From Halovulum dunhuangense (lineage in GTDB: Bacteria; Pseudomonadota; Alphaproteobacteria; Rhodobacterales; Rhodobacteraceae): a stretch of 64,000 bases of DNA. A model generated the notes under the pieces. It was not told the origin of the DNA. It did not search any database and worked only from the letters and a program-made list of their open reading frames with translations. This document shows positions 17,298-24,548 of this stretch, piece by piece (within the stretch, counting starts at the first letter, position 1; every line of letters begins with the position of its first letter). Position numbers and translations under genes: made by a program. The DNA is taken from the NCBI RefSeq assembly GCF_013093415.1, contig NZ_JABFBC010000004.1, positions 36,151 through 100,150 on the forward strand. The letters run 5' to 3'.

Positions 17298-17792
17298 ATG
17301 AACGACCGCGCAGACGCCGCCGGGGACGCAGACGTGCCGCAGGAAACAGGCGCCCTGATCGACCACATCCTCACCAGGTACCACGCCATGCACCGGCAGG
17401 ACCTGGCCCTGCTGGCGCCGCTGGCGGACAGGGTCGAGCAGGTCCATGCCGACGATCCGGACGCGCCCAAAGGGCTGGCCCGCGCCATCCGGGCCCTGGC
17501 CCGGGAAATGGAGGATCACATGGCGAAGGAAGAGATGATCCTGTTTCCCGCCATGCGCGCCGGCGGTCGGCCCGGCATCGGGCATCCCATCGCGGTGATG
17601 CGGGCCGAACATGACGACCACGCCGCGACCATCGCCCTGATCCGCCGGCTGACCGACGACCTGACGCCGCCGGATCACGCCTGCGGATCCTGGGCCGCGC
17701 TTTATGGTGGCACCGCGTCACTGCTGGACGATCTTGCCGCGCATGTCGCGCTCGAGAACGACGTGCTGTTTCCCCGGTTCGAGACGAGGTAG
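17298..17792 (+). CDS. Hemerythrin-like (HHE) protein, RIC-type without ScdA_N
   Basis: A 164-residue four-helix protein with a di-iron ligand pattern: His in LIDHILTRYHAMH (residues 22-32), HMAKEEMILFP, EHDDHAA and HVALENDVLFPRF. The pattern resembles the C-terminal domain of RIC proteins (YtfE, ScdA, DnrN) that protect or repair iron-sulfur clusters during NO stress, but the N-terminal ScdA_N domain with its Cys pair is missing. It is the first gene of a run with DUF2478, a second hemerythrin, nnrS and nnrU, directly opposite nsrR. A role in NO or nitrosative stress is inferred from this context. Confidence 0.83.
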   Translation: MNDRADAAGDADVPQETGALIDHILTRYHAMHRQDLALLAPLADRVEQVHADDPDAPKGLARAIRALAREMEDHMAKEEMILFPAMRAGGRPGIGHPIAVMRAEHDDHAATIALIRRLTDDLTPPDHACGSWAALYGGTASLLDDLAAHVALENDVLFPRFETR

Positions 17793-17799
17793 GGCAGTC

Positions 17800-18333
17800 A
17801 TGCGACTTGCAGCCGTCACAAGGCAGGGGCGCGGCGCGACGGACCGTCTGCTGGGGGCCGTCGCGGACCGGCTGATGCGCGACGGGCTGCGGGTTCTGGG
17901 GGCGCTGCGCCCGGTCCGCACGCAGGGCGGCGCGGGACATTGCGACAGCGACCTGTGGCTGTTGCCCGACGGGCCGCTGGTGCGCATCACCCAGGATCTG
18001 GGCCCCGGCTCCGGCGCGTGCCGGATGGATGCGGGGGCCTTCGAGGCGGCCGTCGGACAGGTGACGGCCCGCCTGGATGCCGGGCGCGCGGATCTCGTGG
18101 TGCTGGGCAAGTTCGGCCTGACCGAGGCCGAGGGACGTGGCTTTCGCACATTGATCGCCGCGGCGCTGGGGCAGGGGGTGCCGGTGCTGACCGGTGTCCC
18201 CGACACCCACCGCGCGGCCTTCGAGCGGTTCGCCGGGGGCATTGCGACCGACCTGCGGCCCGACGCGGACGCGATCCTTGGCTGGTGCCGGTCCGCCGTC
18301 GCCGGCGATGCGACCCTCACGATGGAGACGTGA
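17800..18333 (+). CDS. DUF2478 protein (first copy)
   Basis: A 177-residue protein of the DUF2478 family, whose members recur beside molybdenum, nitrate and NO genes in alphaproteobacteria; the biochemical role is not established. The N-terminal GRGATDRLLGAVADRL resembles a degenerate P-loop region. The family landmark here reads LGKFGLTEAEGRGFR. It is seven bases after the first hemerythrin gene and directly abuts the second. A paralogue at 34590 follows moeA at the far end of the nar operon. A nucleotide- or cofactor-related role is only a guess. Confidence 0.78.
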   Translation: MRLAAVTRQGRGATDRLLGAVADRLMRDGLRVLGALRPVRTQGGAGHCDSDLWLLPDGPLVRITQDLGPGSGACRMDAGAFEAAVGQVTARLDAGRADLVVLGKFGLTEAEGRGFRTLIAAALGQGVPVLTGVPDTHRAAFERFAGGIATDLRPDADAILGWCRSAVAGDATLTMET

Positions 18334-18813
18334 ATGCACGACCTTGCGACGGACCCGCCGACCGCCTTGCTGATCGATCACATCCGGAACCGGTACCACG
18401 ACATGTATCGCCGCGACCTGCCGTCGCTGATCGCGCTTGCCCGCAAGGTCGAGACCGCCCATGCGACCGATCCCGCGACGCCGCACGGCCTGACACATGC
18501 GCTGGAGGCGATGATCGCCGATCACGAGGCCCATGCCCGCAGCGAGGAAGTGCTCGTCCTCGACGCCCTGCGCACATGGCGCGCGGGCCATGCGGCCGAC
18601 GCGGTCCTGCGGCTGCGCAAGGAGCATGACCGCCAGGAGGCGGCGCTGAACCGGATCGCCGCGATCACCCACGGCTTCCGGTTGCCCCGCCATGCCTGCG
18701 AGAGTTGGCGACGACTCTATGCGGGGCTTGGCCGGCTGGTCGAGGATCTTGACGAGCACCTCGACCTCGAGAACGAAATCCTGTTTCCGCGCCTCGAAGA
18801 AATGCGCGGCTGA
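18334..18813 (+). CDS. Second hemerythrin-like (HHE) protein
   Basis: A 159-residue paralogue of the hemerythrin at 17298, sharing the LIDHIRNRYHDMY opening and the HLDLENEILFPR end. The central segments differ: MIADHEAHARSEEV replaces DHMAKEEMILFP, and EHDRQEA replaces EHDDHAA, so one His is lost. The iron site may therefore be altered. The ATG abuts the DUF2478 stop with no gap. Two non-identical hemerythrins made together may form a heteromer; this is inference. Confidence 0.8.
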   Translation: MHDLATDPPTALLIDHIRNRYHDMYRRDLPSLIALARKVETAHATDPATPHGLTHALEAMIADHEAHARSEEVLVLDALRTWRAGHAADAVLRLRKEHDRQEAALNRIAAITHGFRLPRHACESWRRLYAGLGRLVEDLDEHLDLENEILFPRLEEMRG

Positions 18814-18897
18814 AAGACGGCTTCCTCCAAGGTGCGGCGCGCTGTCGCCGGATCGCCAGGACAGCCCCGGCCCCATCCCGCGAAGGAGACGCAGCCC

Positions 18898-20103
18898 ATG
18901 ACCTCGACCGCCCGACGGATGCGCGCCTGGACCGGCCCCGCGATCCTGACCTACGGGTTTCGCCCGTTCTTCCTGGGGGGCGCGGTCTGGGCTGTGCTGG
19001 CCATGCTGCTCTGGGTGCCGATGCTGTCGGGGCATGTCGTGCTGCCGACGGCCTTCGACCCGGTCAGCTGGCATGCCCATGCGTTTCTCTATGGCTATGT
19101 CGGCGCTGTCGTCGCGGGTTTCCTGCTGACCGCGGTGCCGAACTGGACCGGCCGGATGCCCATCACCGGCTGGCCGCTGGGCGCGCTTGCGGGGCTGTGG
19201 CTGGCGGGCCGCGTGGTGGTGACGGTGTCGGCGGGCCTGCCGCCGCTTCTGGTCGCGGGCGTCGACCTGGCCTTTCCGGTGGTCCTGGCCGGGGTGATCG
19301 CGCGCGAGATCGTGGCCGGGCGGAACTGGCGCAACCTGATCGTGCTGGCCATGCTGGCGGTCCTTGCGCTGGGCAACGCCCTGTTCCACTGGGAGGCGGC
19401 GCGGGGCGGGTATGCCGCGCAGGGCTACGGCCTGCGGCTGGGGCTTGCGGCGACGATCATGATGATCGCCGTGATCGGGGGGCGGATCGTGCCGTCCTTC
19501 ACCCGCAACTGGCTGGCCCGGCGCGGGCCGGGGCGGCTTCCGGTGGCGCCGATGCAGCGCGTCGACAAGCTGGCGCTGCTGTCGCTTCTGGTCGCGCTCA
19601 TGCTGTGGCTTGCGCTGCCGCTGCACGCGGCGACCGGGGTGGCTCTGATCGTGGCGGGCCTTGTGCAGCTGCTGCGCCTGGCGCGCTGGGCCGGGGACCG
19701 GACCCTGGCAGAGCCGCTGGTGACGGTGCTGCACCTGGGCTACGCCTTCGTGCCGCTCGGCGCGCTGGCCATGGGGGTGGAGATCCTCGTGCCGGGTCCG
19801 CTGGGGATCGCGGGGGCGCAGCATCTGTGGATGGGCGGGGCGATCGGGCTGATGACGCTGGCGGTGATGACGCGGGCGACGCTGGGCCATACCGGGCAGG
19901 CGCTGGTCGCGGATGCCGGAACGGTCGCCATCTACCTGGCCCTGGTGGTTGCGGTCCTGGCCCGGGTCGCGGCGGGTCTGTGGCCGTCGCAGGCGACGCT
20001 TCTGCATGGTGTCGCGGGGCTTGCCTGGATCGCGGCCTTCGGCGGGGTTGCGGCGATCTACGGCCCGCTTCTTCTTTTCGCGGCGCCGGGCAAGCGGATC
20101 TGA
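18898..20103 (+). CDS. nnrS: NnrS-family heme/copper membrane protein
   Basis: Integral membrane protein of 401 residues with about twelve hydrophobic segments. NnrS proteins bind heme and copper and protect cells from damage caused by NO. The start MTSTARRMRAW at 18898 follows a GAAGGAG site. Family landmarks include TYGFRPFFLGG near the N-terminus, WHAHAFLYGYVGAVVAGFLLTAVPNWTG (about residues 60-87, with conserved His residues) and GGRIVPSFTRNWL. It follows the hemerythrin/DUF2478 genes and precedes nnrU, fitting an NsrR-controlled NO-response operon. Confidence 0.93.
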   Translation: MTSTARRMRAWTGPAILTYGFRPFFLGGAVWAVLAMLLWVPMLSGHVVLPTAFDPVSWHAHAFLYGYVGAVVAGFLLTAVPNWTGRMPITGWPLGALAGLWLAGRVVVTVSAGLPPLLVAGVDLAFPVVLAGVIAREIVAGRNWRNLIVLAMLAVLALGNALFHWEAARGGYAAQGYGLRLGLAATIMMIAVIGGRIVPSFTRNWLARRGPGRLPVAPMQRVDKLALLSLLVALMLWLALPLHAATGVALIVAGLVQLLRLARWAGDRTLAEPLVTVLHLGYAFVPLGALAMGVEILVPGPLGIAGAQHLWMGGAIGLMTLAVMTRATLGHTGQALVADAGTVAIYLALVVAVLARVAAGLWPSQATLLHGVAGLAWIAAFGGVAAIYGPLLLFAAPGKRI

Positions 20104-20113
20104 GGGGCTGGCC

Positions 20114-20782
20114 ATGGGATGGGCCGAATACGCGCTGGCCTTCGCGGCGTTCTTCGCGACGCATTCGCTGCCGGTCCGCCCGCCCCTGCGCCCGCGGCTG
20201 GTGGCGCGGCTGGGGGCGGTGGGCTTCGGCGTCGCCTATTCGGCGCTGTCGCTGGGCGTGCTGGCATGGCTCATCGGCGCGGCGGGACGCGCGCCGCATG
20301 TCCCGCTGTGGGACTGGGCGCCGTGGCAGAACCACCTTGTGCTGAGCGTCATGCTGCCGGTCTGCCTGATCCTGGCGCTGGCCATCGCGCGCCCGAACCC
20401 GTTCTCATTCGGAGGCGCGCGGAACGACCGCTTCGATCCCGCGCGCCCCGGCATCGTGCGGCTGACGCGGCACCCGCTGCTGCTGGCGCTCGCGCTCTGG
20501 GCCGCGGCGCATCTGTCGGCCAATGGCGATCTGGCGCATGTCATCCTGTTCGGCACCTTCGCGGGGTTCGCCGTGTTCGGCATGCGGCTGGTCGACCGCC
20601 GCCGCCGGCGCGAGATGGGCGCGGCGTGGGACCGTCTCGACAGTGCCCGGCGGCGGGCGCGGCTTCTGCCCCCGCCCGTCTCATGGGGGGGCGCGGCGAT
20701 CCGGCTGGCGCTGGGCATCGCACTTCATGCGGGGCTTGTCTGGCTGCATCCCTGGCTGTTCGGGGTCAGCCCGCTGACCTGA
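20114..20782 (+). CDS. nnrU: NnrU-family membrane protein
   Basis: A 222-residue membrane protein with about six helices, of the NnrU family found beside nitric oxide reductase and nnrS genes in denitrifiers. The landmark region FDPARPGIVRLTRHPLLLALALWAAAHL is present about two-thirds along. It starts ten bases after nnrS and ends 21 bases before the convergent narR. Function is not established; some members belong with methyltransferase-like NnrU/isoprenylcysteine-type proteins. The nitric oxide reductase itself is not in this window. Confidence 0.9.
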   Translation: MGWAEYALAFAAFFATHSLPVRPPLRPRLVARLGAVGFGVAYSALSLGVLAWLIGAAGRAPHVPLWDWAPWQNHLVLSVMLPVCLILALAIARPNPFSFGGARNDRFDPARPGIVRLTRHPLLLALALWAAAHLSANGDLAHVILFGTFAGFAVFGMRLVDRRRRREMGAAWDRLDSARRRARLLPPPVSWGGAAIRLALGIALHAGLVWLHPWLFGVSPLT

Positions 20783-20803
20783 GCCGGGAGTGCCTGCGCC
20801 GGC

Positions 20804-21502
20804 TCAGCTTGCGGCGTCGTCGATCAGCGGGTTGGGCCTGGCATAGCGTTCGAGTTTCGATCGGTCCTCGATGCGGATCCGTGCCCCCTCGGCCAGGACG
20901 CCGTGGGATTGCAGGCCCCGGAACGCGCGGCTCAGATGTTCCGGCGTGACGCCAAGCACCGAGGCGAGCCTGCGCTTTTCCATGCCCAGATGGAATTCCG
21001 CCTGGCCGCCCGTGCGCAGCTGCGCGCGCAGCAGGTAATTCGCTAGCCGCTCGGTCGAGCTGCGCAGCTTGAGATCCTTCTGCGCCTTGATCACCGAGCG
21101 ATAGCATTGCGCCAGTTCGCTGACGATCGCCCGGGCGAACCCGTCATCGACGCCGAAGACGGTTCTCACCTCCTCGCTGGGGATGAGCGCGATGCGGCTT
21201 TTCTCCAGCGTGCGCGCCGACATCAGATAGGGCGCGTCGCGGATCGTCGCGGCAAGGATGAAGGTCGAGATCGGGCGCACCGTCGCCATGCTGGTTTCCC
21301 GCCCGTTCCAGATCGAGAACAGGTCCACCGCCCCCGAAAGGACGATATGCAGGAAGTCGCTGGGATCGCCCTCGGTGATCAGTTCGACCTGCGGCGGAAA
21401 GGTCTGCACGAAGGCACAGCGCATGAGCGCCGCGAAATGATCGTCCGCCATGGCCTCGAAAAGGTGAAGCTGCCGCAGATCCTGATAACTCGAATCGGCC
21501 AT
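20804..21502 (-). CDS. narR: Crp/Fnr-family regulator of nitrate respiration (NarR-like)
   Basis: A 232-residue regulator with an N-terminal cyclic-nucleotide-like beta roll and a C-terminal helix-turn-helix. The recognition helix VTPEHLSRAFRGL carries the Glu..Ser-Arg set of Fnr proteins, which reads TTGAT half sites. It lacks the N-terminal cysteine cluster of Fnr, so it does not sense oxygen that way. Position divergent from a fused narK and narGHJI is the arrangement described for narR of Paracoccus, where NarR activates the nar operon in response to nitrate or nitrite. Two Fnr boxes lie in the intergenic region. Dnr/Nnr-type NO sensing is the main alternative. Confidence 0.85.
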   Translation of the reverse strand: MADSSYQDLRQLHLFEAMADDHFAALMRCAFVQTFPPQVELITEGDPSDFLHIVLSGAVDLFSIWNGRETSMATVRPISTFILAATIRDAPYLMSARTLEKSRIALIPSEEVRTVFGVDDGFARAIVSELAQCYRSVIKAQKDLKLRSSTERLANYLLRAQLRTGGQAEFHLGMEKRRLASVLGVTPEHLSRAFRGLQSHGVLAEGARIRIEDRSKLERYARPNPLIDDAAS

Positions 21503-21551
21503 CCGTTACCTCGTCGGGACACTGCCGGGGGCGCCACTATGGCGGATGTGC

Positions 21552-21565
21552 TTGATGAACATCAA
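21552..21565. promoter_or_regulatory. Perfect Fnr box between narR and narK
   Basis: TTGAT-GAAC-ATCAA is a perfect Fnr-type palindrome, 50 bases upstream of the narR start and about 195 bases before narK. It may control narR itself, or act as the distal site for narK. The expected ligands are NarR or an Fnr protein encoded elsewhere. Confidence 0.85.
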
Positions 21566-21664
21566 GCCCGGGAAGGACATTCGTCCGGGCGGTCTTGACA
21601 TGCGTTTCCGCGGATCCGACTAATATCAATAACCCCTTATATTTAAATGATATTCCCGGCTTTC

Positions 21665-21678
21665 ATGATCCAGATCAA
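21665..21678. promoter_or_regulatory. Near-perfect Fnr box upstream of narK
   Basis: ATGAT-CCAG-ATCAA matches the Fnr consensus at nine of ten positions. It lies about 90 bases before the narK ATG, a suitable position for activation of narKGHJI. Just upstream is the AT-rich stretch 21620-21655. Confidence 0.75.
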
Positions 21679-21715
21679 GTTTTGGGCCCGGGCTGCTCCG
21701 TAGGTCTGGCGTCAA

Positions 21716-21729
21716 TCCCCGATAGGGGA
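21716..21729. promoter_or_regulatory. TCCCC-GATA-GGGGA palindrome in the narK leader
   Basis: A perfect inverted repeat 31 bases before the narK start, close to the ribosome-binding site region (GGAG near 21749). It might be a binding site for a NarL-type regulator (NarL sites are TACC-rich inverted heptamers) or a small mRNA hairpin. It resembles the C6-N5-G6 palindrome at 15351. Confidence 0.4.
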
Positions 21730-21760
21730 GCAACACGCCACTCCTGCAGGAGAACCTGCC

Positions 21761-24484
21761 ATGCAGACCGCAGTCACGGCCACGCGCGCGGCGCAGAACC
21801 GCGCCCTTGGCCTGAGCACCGTCGCCTTTACCGCCTGCTTCGCGGTCTGGACGATCTTTTCGATCATCGGCGTCGCCATCAAGGACGAGCTGGGCCTGAC
21901 CGACACCCAGTTCGGGCTTCTGGTGGCCACACCGATCCTGACCGGCTCGATCAGCCGGCTGTTTCTCGGCGTCTGGACCGAGAAATACGGCGGGCGGCTG
22001 GTTTTCTCGGCGCAGATGCTGCTGACCGCGCTGGCCACCTGGGCGCTGACGCTTGCGGACAGCTACCCGATGTATCTGCTGGCCGCCCTCGGCGTGGGGC
22101 TTGCCGGCGGATCGTTCATCATCGGCGTCGCCTATGTCAGCCGGTGGTACGATGCGGGCCGGCAGGGAACCGCGCTGGGGATCTTCGGCGCGGGCAATGT
22201 GGGCGCCGCGGTCACCAAGTTCGTCGCCCCCTTCGTCATGGTCGCCTATGGCTGGCACGGCGTCGCATACGCCTGGGCGGCGGGGCTTGCCACCATCGGC
22301 ATCCTGTTCTTCCTGCTGGCCAAGGACGATCCCGCGCTGGTCGAACGCAGGCAGAAGGGGATCCGCGCGCCATCGCTCTCCGAGCAGTTCGCGCCGCTGA
22401 GGAACCTCCAGGTCTGGCGCTTCTCGCTCTATTATTTCTTCGTCTTCGGCGCCTTCGTCGCCCTTGCGCTGTGGCTGCCGCACTACCTGATCGACGTCTA
22501 CGGCGTCGATGTGAAGACGGCAGGCATGGCCGCCGCCTCGTTCAGCCTGTCGGCCAGCCTGTTCCGCGCCTATGGCGGGCATCTGAGCGACAAGTTCGGC
22601 GCACGCCAGGTCATGTACTGGACCTTCGGCTTTTCGCTGCTGTTCCTGTTCATGCTGTCCTACCCGCCCACGGACTACGTCATCCAGGGCAAGAACGGGC
22701 CGATCGCCTTCGCGACGTCCATGGGGCTGTGGCCCTTCATCGCGACGCTGTTCGCGCTGGGCTTCTTCATGAGCCTGGGCAAGGCCGCGGTGTTCAAGCA
22801 CATCCCCGTCTACTACCCGAACCATGTCGGCGCCGTGGGCGGCCTGGTGGGCATGATCGGGGGGCTTGGCGGCTTCGTGCTGCCCATCGTGTTCGGCGCC
22901 GCGCTCGACCTGACCGGGATCTACACCTCCTGCTTCGCGATCCTGTTCTGCCTTGTCGCCGTGGCCCTGACCTGGATGCACCTGGCGATCCGCGCGATGG
23001 AACGCAAGGTGCGCGGCCCGGAACTGGAACTGCTGCCGGCCCTGCCCGAGATGCAGGAGATCCACGTCCCCGGCAAGACCGACATGCCGCGCGTGCTGGA
23101 GGACTGGCGCCCCGAGGACCGCACATTCTGGGAAGAGACCGGGCGTGCCGTGGCGCGGCGCAACCTGTGGATCTCGATCCCGGCGCTGCTGCTGGCCTTC
23201 TCGGTCTGGATGGTCTGGTCGATGGTCGTGGCGCGGCTGCCCGCGATCGGGTTCGACTTCAGCTCGGACCAGCTGTTCTGGCTGGCCTCGCTGCCGGCGC
23301 TGTCGGGGGCGACGCTGCGCATCTTCTACGGGTTCATGGTGCCGATCTTCGGCGGCCGGCTGTGGACGACGCTTTCGACCGCCTCGCTGCTTCTGCCGGC
23401 CATCGGCATCGGCTACGCGGTGCAGAACCCCGAGACGCCCTACCTGATCTTCCTGACGCTTGCGCTGCTGTGCGGGCTTGGCGGGGCGAACTTCGCCTCC
23501 TCCATGGCCAATATCGGCTATTTCTTCCCCAAGGCGGAAAAGGGCAATGCACTCGCGCTCAATGCCGGGCTCGGCAACCTGGGCGTCAGCGTGATGCAGT
23601 TCCTCGTGCCGGTCGTCATCACCATGGGCGTCTTCGGCGCCATGGGCGGCGCGCCGCAGGCGCTTTCCGACGGCGGGCAGCTGTGGATGCAGAACGCGGG
23701 CTTCATCTGGGTGCCGTTCATCCTGGTGGCCACGATCGCGGCCTGGGTCGGCATGAACGACATCGCCGACGCAAAGGCCAGCTTCGCCCAGCAATCGGTG
23801 ATCTTCGGGCGCACCCACAACTGGCTGATGTGCGTGCTCTATATCGGGACATTCGGCAGCTTCATCGGCTATTCGGCGGGTTTCCCGCTGCTGAGCCGGA
23901 TCGCCTTCCCGGACATCAACGCCCTGCAATACGTCTTTCTCGGCCCCCTGATCGGCGCGCTGTCCCGCGCCGGCACCGGCTGGCTTGCGGACAGGCATGG
24001 CGGCGGGCGCGTCACCTTCTGGGTCTTCGCCGGCATGATCGTCTCGGTTCTCGCGGTGATCCTGTCGCTTCAGGCGGGCAGCTTCGCCGGGTTCTTCGCG
24101 GGCTTCATGGCGCTGTTCTTCTTCACCGGGGTTGGCAACGCATCCACCTTCCAGATGATCCCGGTGATCATGGGCCGCGAGGTGCCGCGCCTGATGCCGC
24201 ATCTGACCGGGGCCGACCGCGCGCGCCAGATCGCGATGGAATCGGGCGGGATCGTCGCCTTTACCAGCGCGATCGGGGCCTATGGCGGGTTCTTCATCCC
24301 CAAGGCCTACGGCTCGTCCATCGCGATGACCGGCAGCCCGATCGGCGCGCTCTGGGTGTTCCTCGCCTTCTACGTCCTCTGCCTTGCGATCACCTGGCTC
24401 GTCTACACGCGGCCCGGCGGATTGCTCCACGCCATCGAACACGGCCGGCCGCTGGCCAGCGCCGCAGCCGGGCCCGCCCGATGA
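21761..24484 (+). CDS. narK: Fused NarK1-NarK2 nitrate/nitrite transporter
   Basis: A 907-residue protein made of two major-facilitator transporters in tandem. The first half (residues 1 to about 420) includes a nitrate-signature-like segment with ALGIFGAGNVGAAVTKFVAP. The second half (about 470-890) has GNALALNAGLGNLGVSVMQF and VFTSAIGAYGGFF-like segments. By analogy with the Paracoccus fusion, NarK1 would be a proton-coupled nitrate importer and NarK2 a nitrate/nitrite antiporter, so the pair brings nitrate to the cytoplasmic active site of NarG. It is first in the nar operon, 64 bases before narG, under two Fnr boxes. Confidence 0.95.
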   Translation: MQTAVTATRAAQNRALGLSTVAFTACFAVWTIFSIIGVAIKDELGLTDTQFGLLVATPILTGSISRLFLGVWTEKYGGRLVFSAQMLLTALATWALTLADSYPMYLLAALGVGLAGGSFIIGVAYVSRWYDAGRQGTALGIFGAGNVGAAVTKFVAPFVMVAYGWHGVAYAWAAGLATIGILFFLLAKDDPALVERRQKGIRAPSLSEQFAPLRNLQVWRFSLYYFFVFGAFVALALWLPHYLIDVYGVDVKTAGMAAASFSLSASLFRAYGGHLSDKFGARQVMYWTFGFSLLFLFMLSYPPTDYVIQGKNGPIAFATSMGLWPFIATLFALGFFMSLGKAAVFKHIPVYYPNHVGAVGGLVGMIGGLGGFVLPIVFGAALDLTGIYTSCFAILFCLVAVALTWMHLAIRAMERKVRGPELELLPALPEMQEIHVPGKTDMPRVLEDWRPEDRTFWEETGRAVARRNLWISIPALLLAFSVWMVWSMVVARLPAIGFDFSSDQLFWLASLPALSGATLRIFYGFMVPIFGGRLWTTLSTASLLLPAIGIGYAVQNPETPYLIFLTLALLCGLGGANFASSMANIGYFFPKAEKGNALALNAGLGNLGVSVMQFLVPVVITMGVFGAMGGAPQALSDGGQLWMQNAGFIWVPFILVATIAAWVGMNDIADAKASFAQQSVIFGRTHNWLMCVLYIGTFGSFIGYSAGFPLLSRIAFPDINALQYVFLGPLIGALSRAGTGWLADRHGGGRVTFWVFAGMIVSVLAVILSLQAGSFAGFFAGFMALFFFTGVGNASTFQMIPVIMGREVPRLMPHLTGADRARQIAMESGGIVAFTSAIGAYGGFFIPKAYGSSIAMTGSPIGALWVFLAFYVLCLAITWLVYTRPGGLLHAIEHGRPLASAAAGPAR

Positions 24485-24548
24485 CCCGGCCGAATACCCG
24501 CGCGGCGCAGTCCGCCGCCCGGACCCTGACAACCGAAAGGAAAGCCAG

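Noticed and set aside
17371..20115. Minus-strand open frame of 914 codons opposite the hemerythrin, DUF2478 and nnrS genes
   Set aside because: Low-complexity Arg/His/Pro-rich sequence that crosses four real plus-strand genes with proper start sites.
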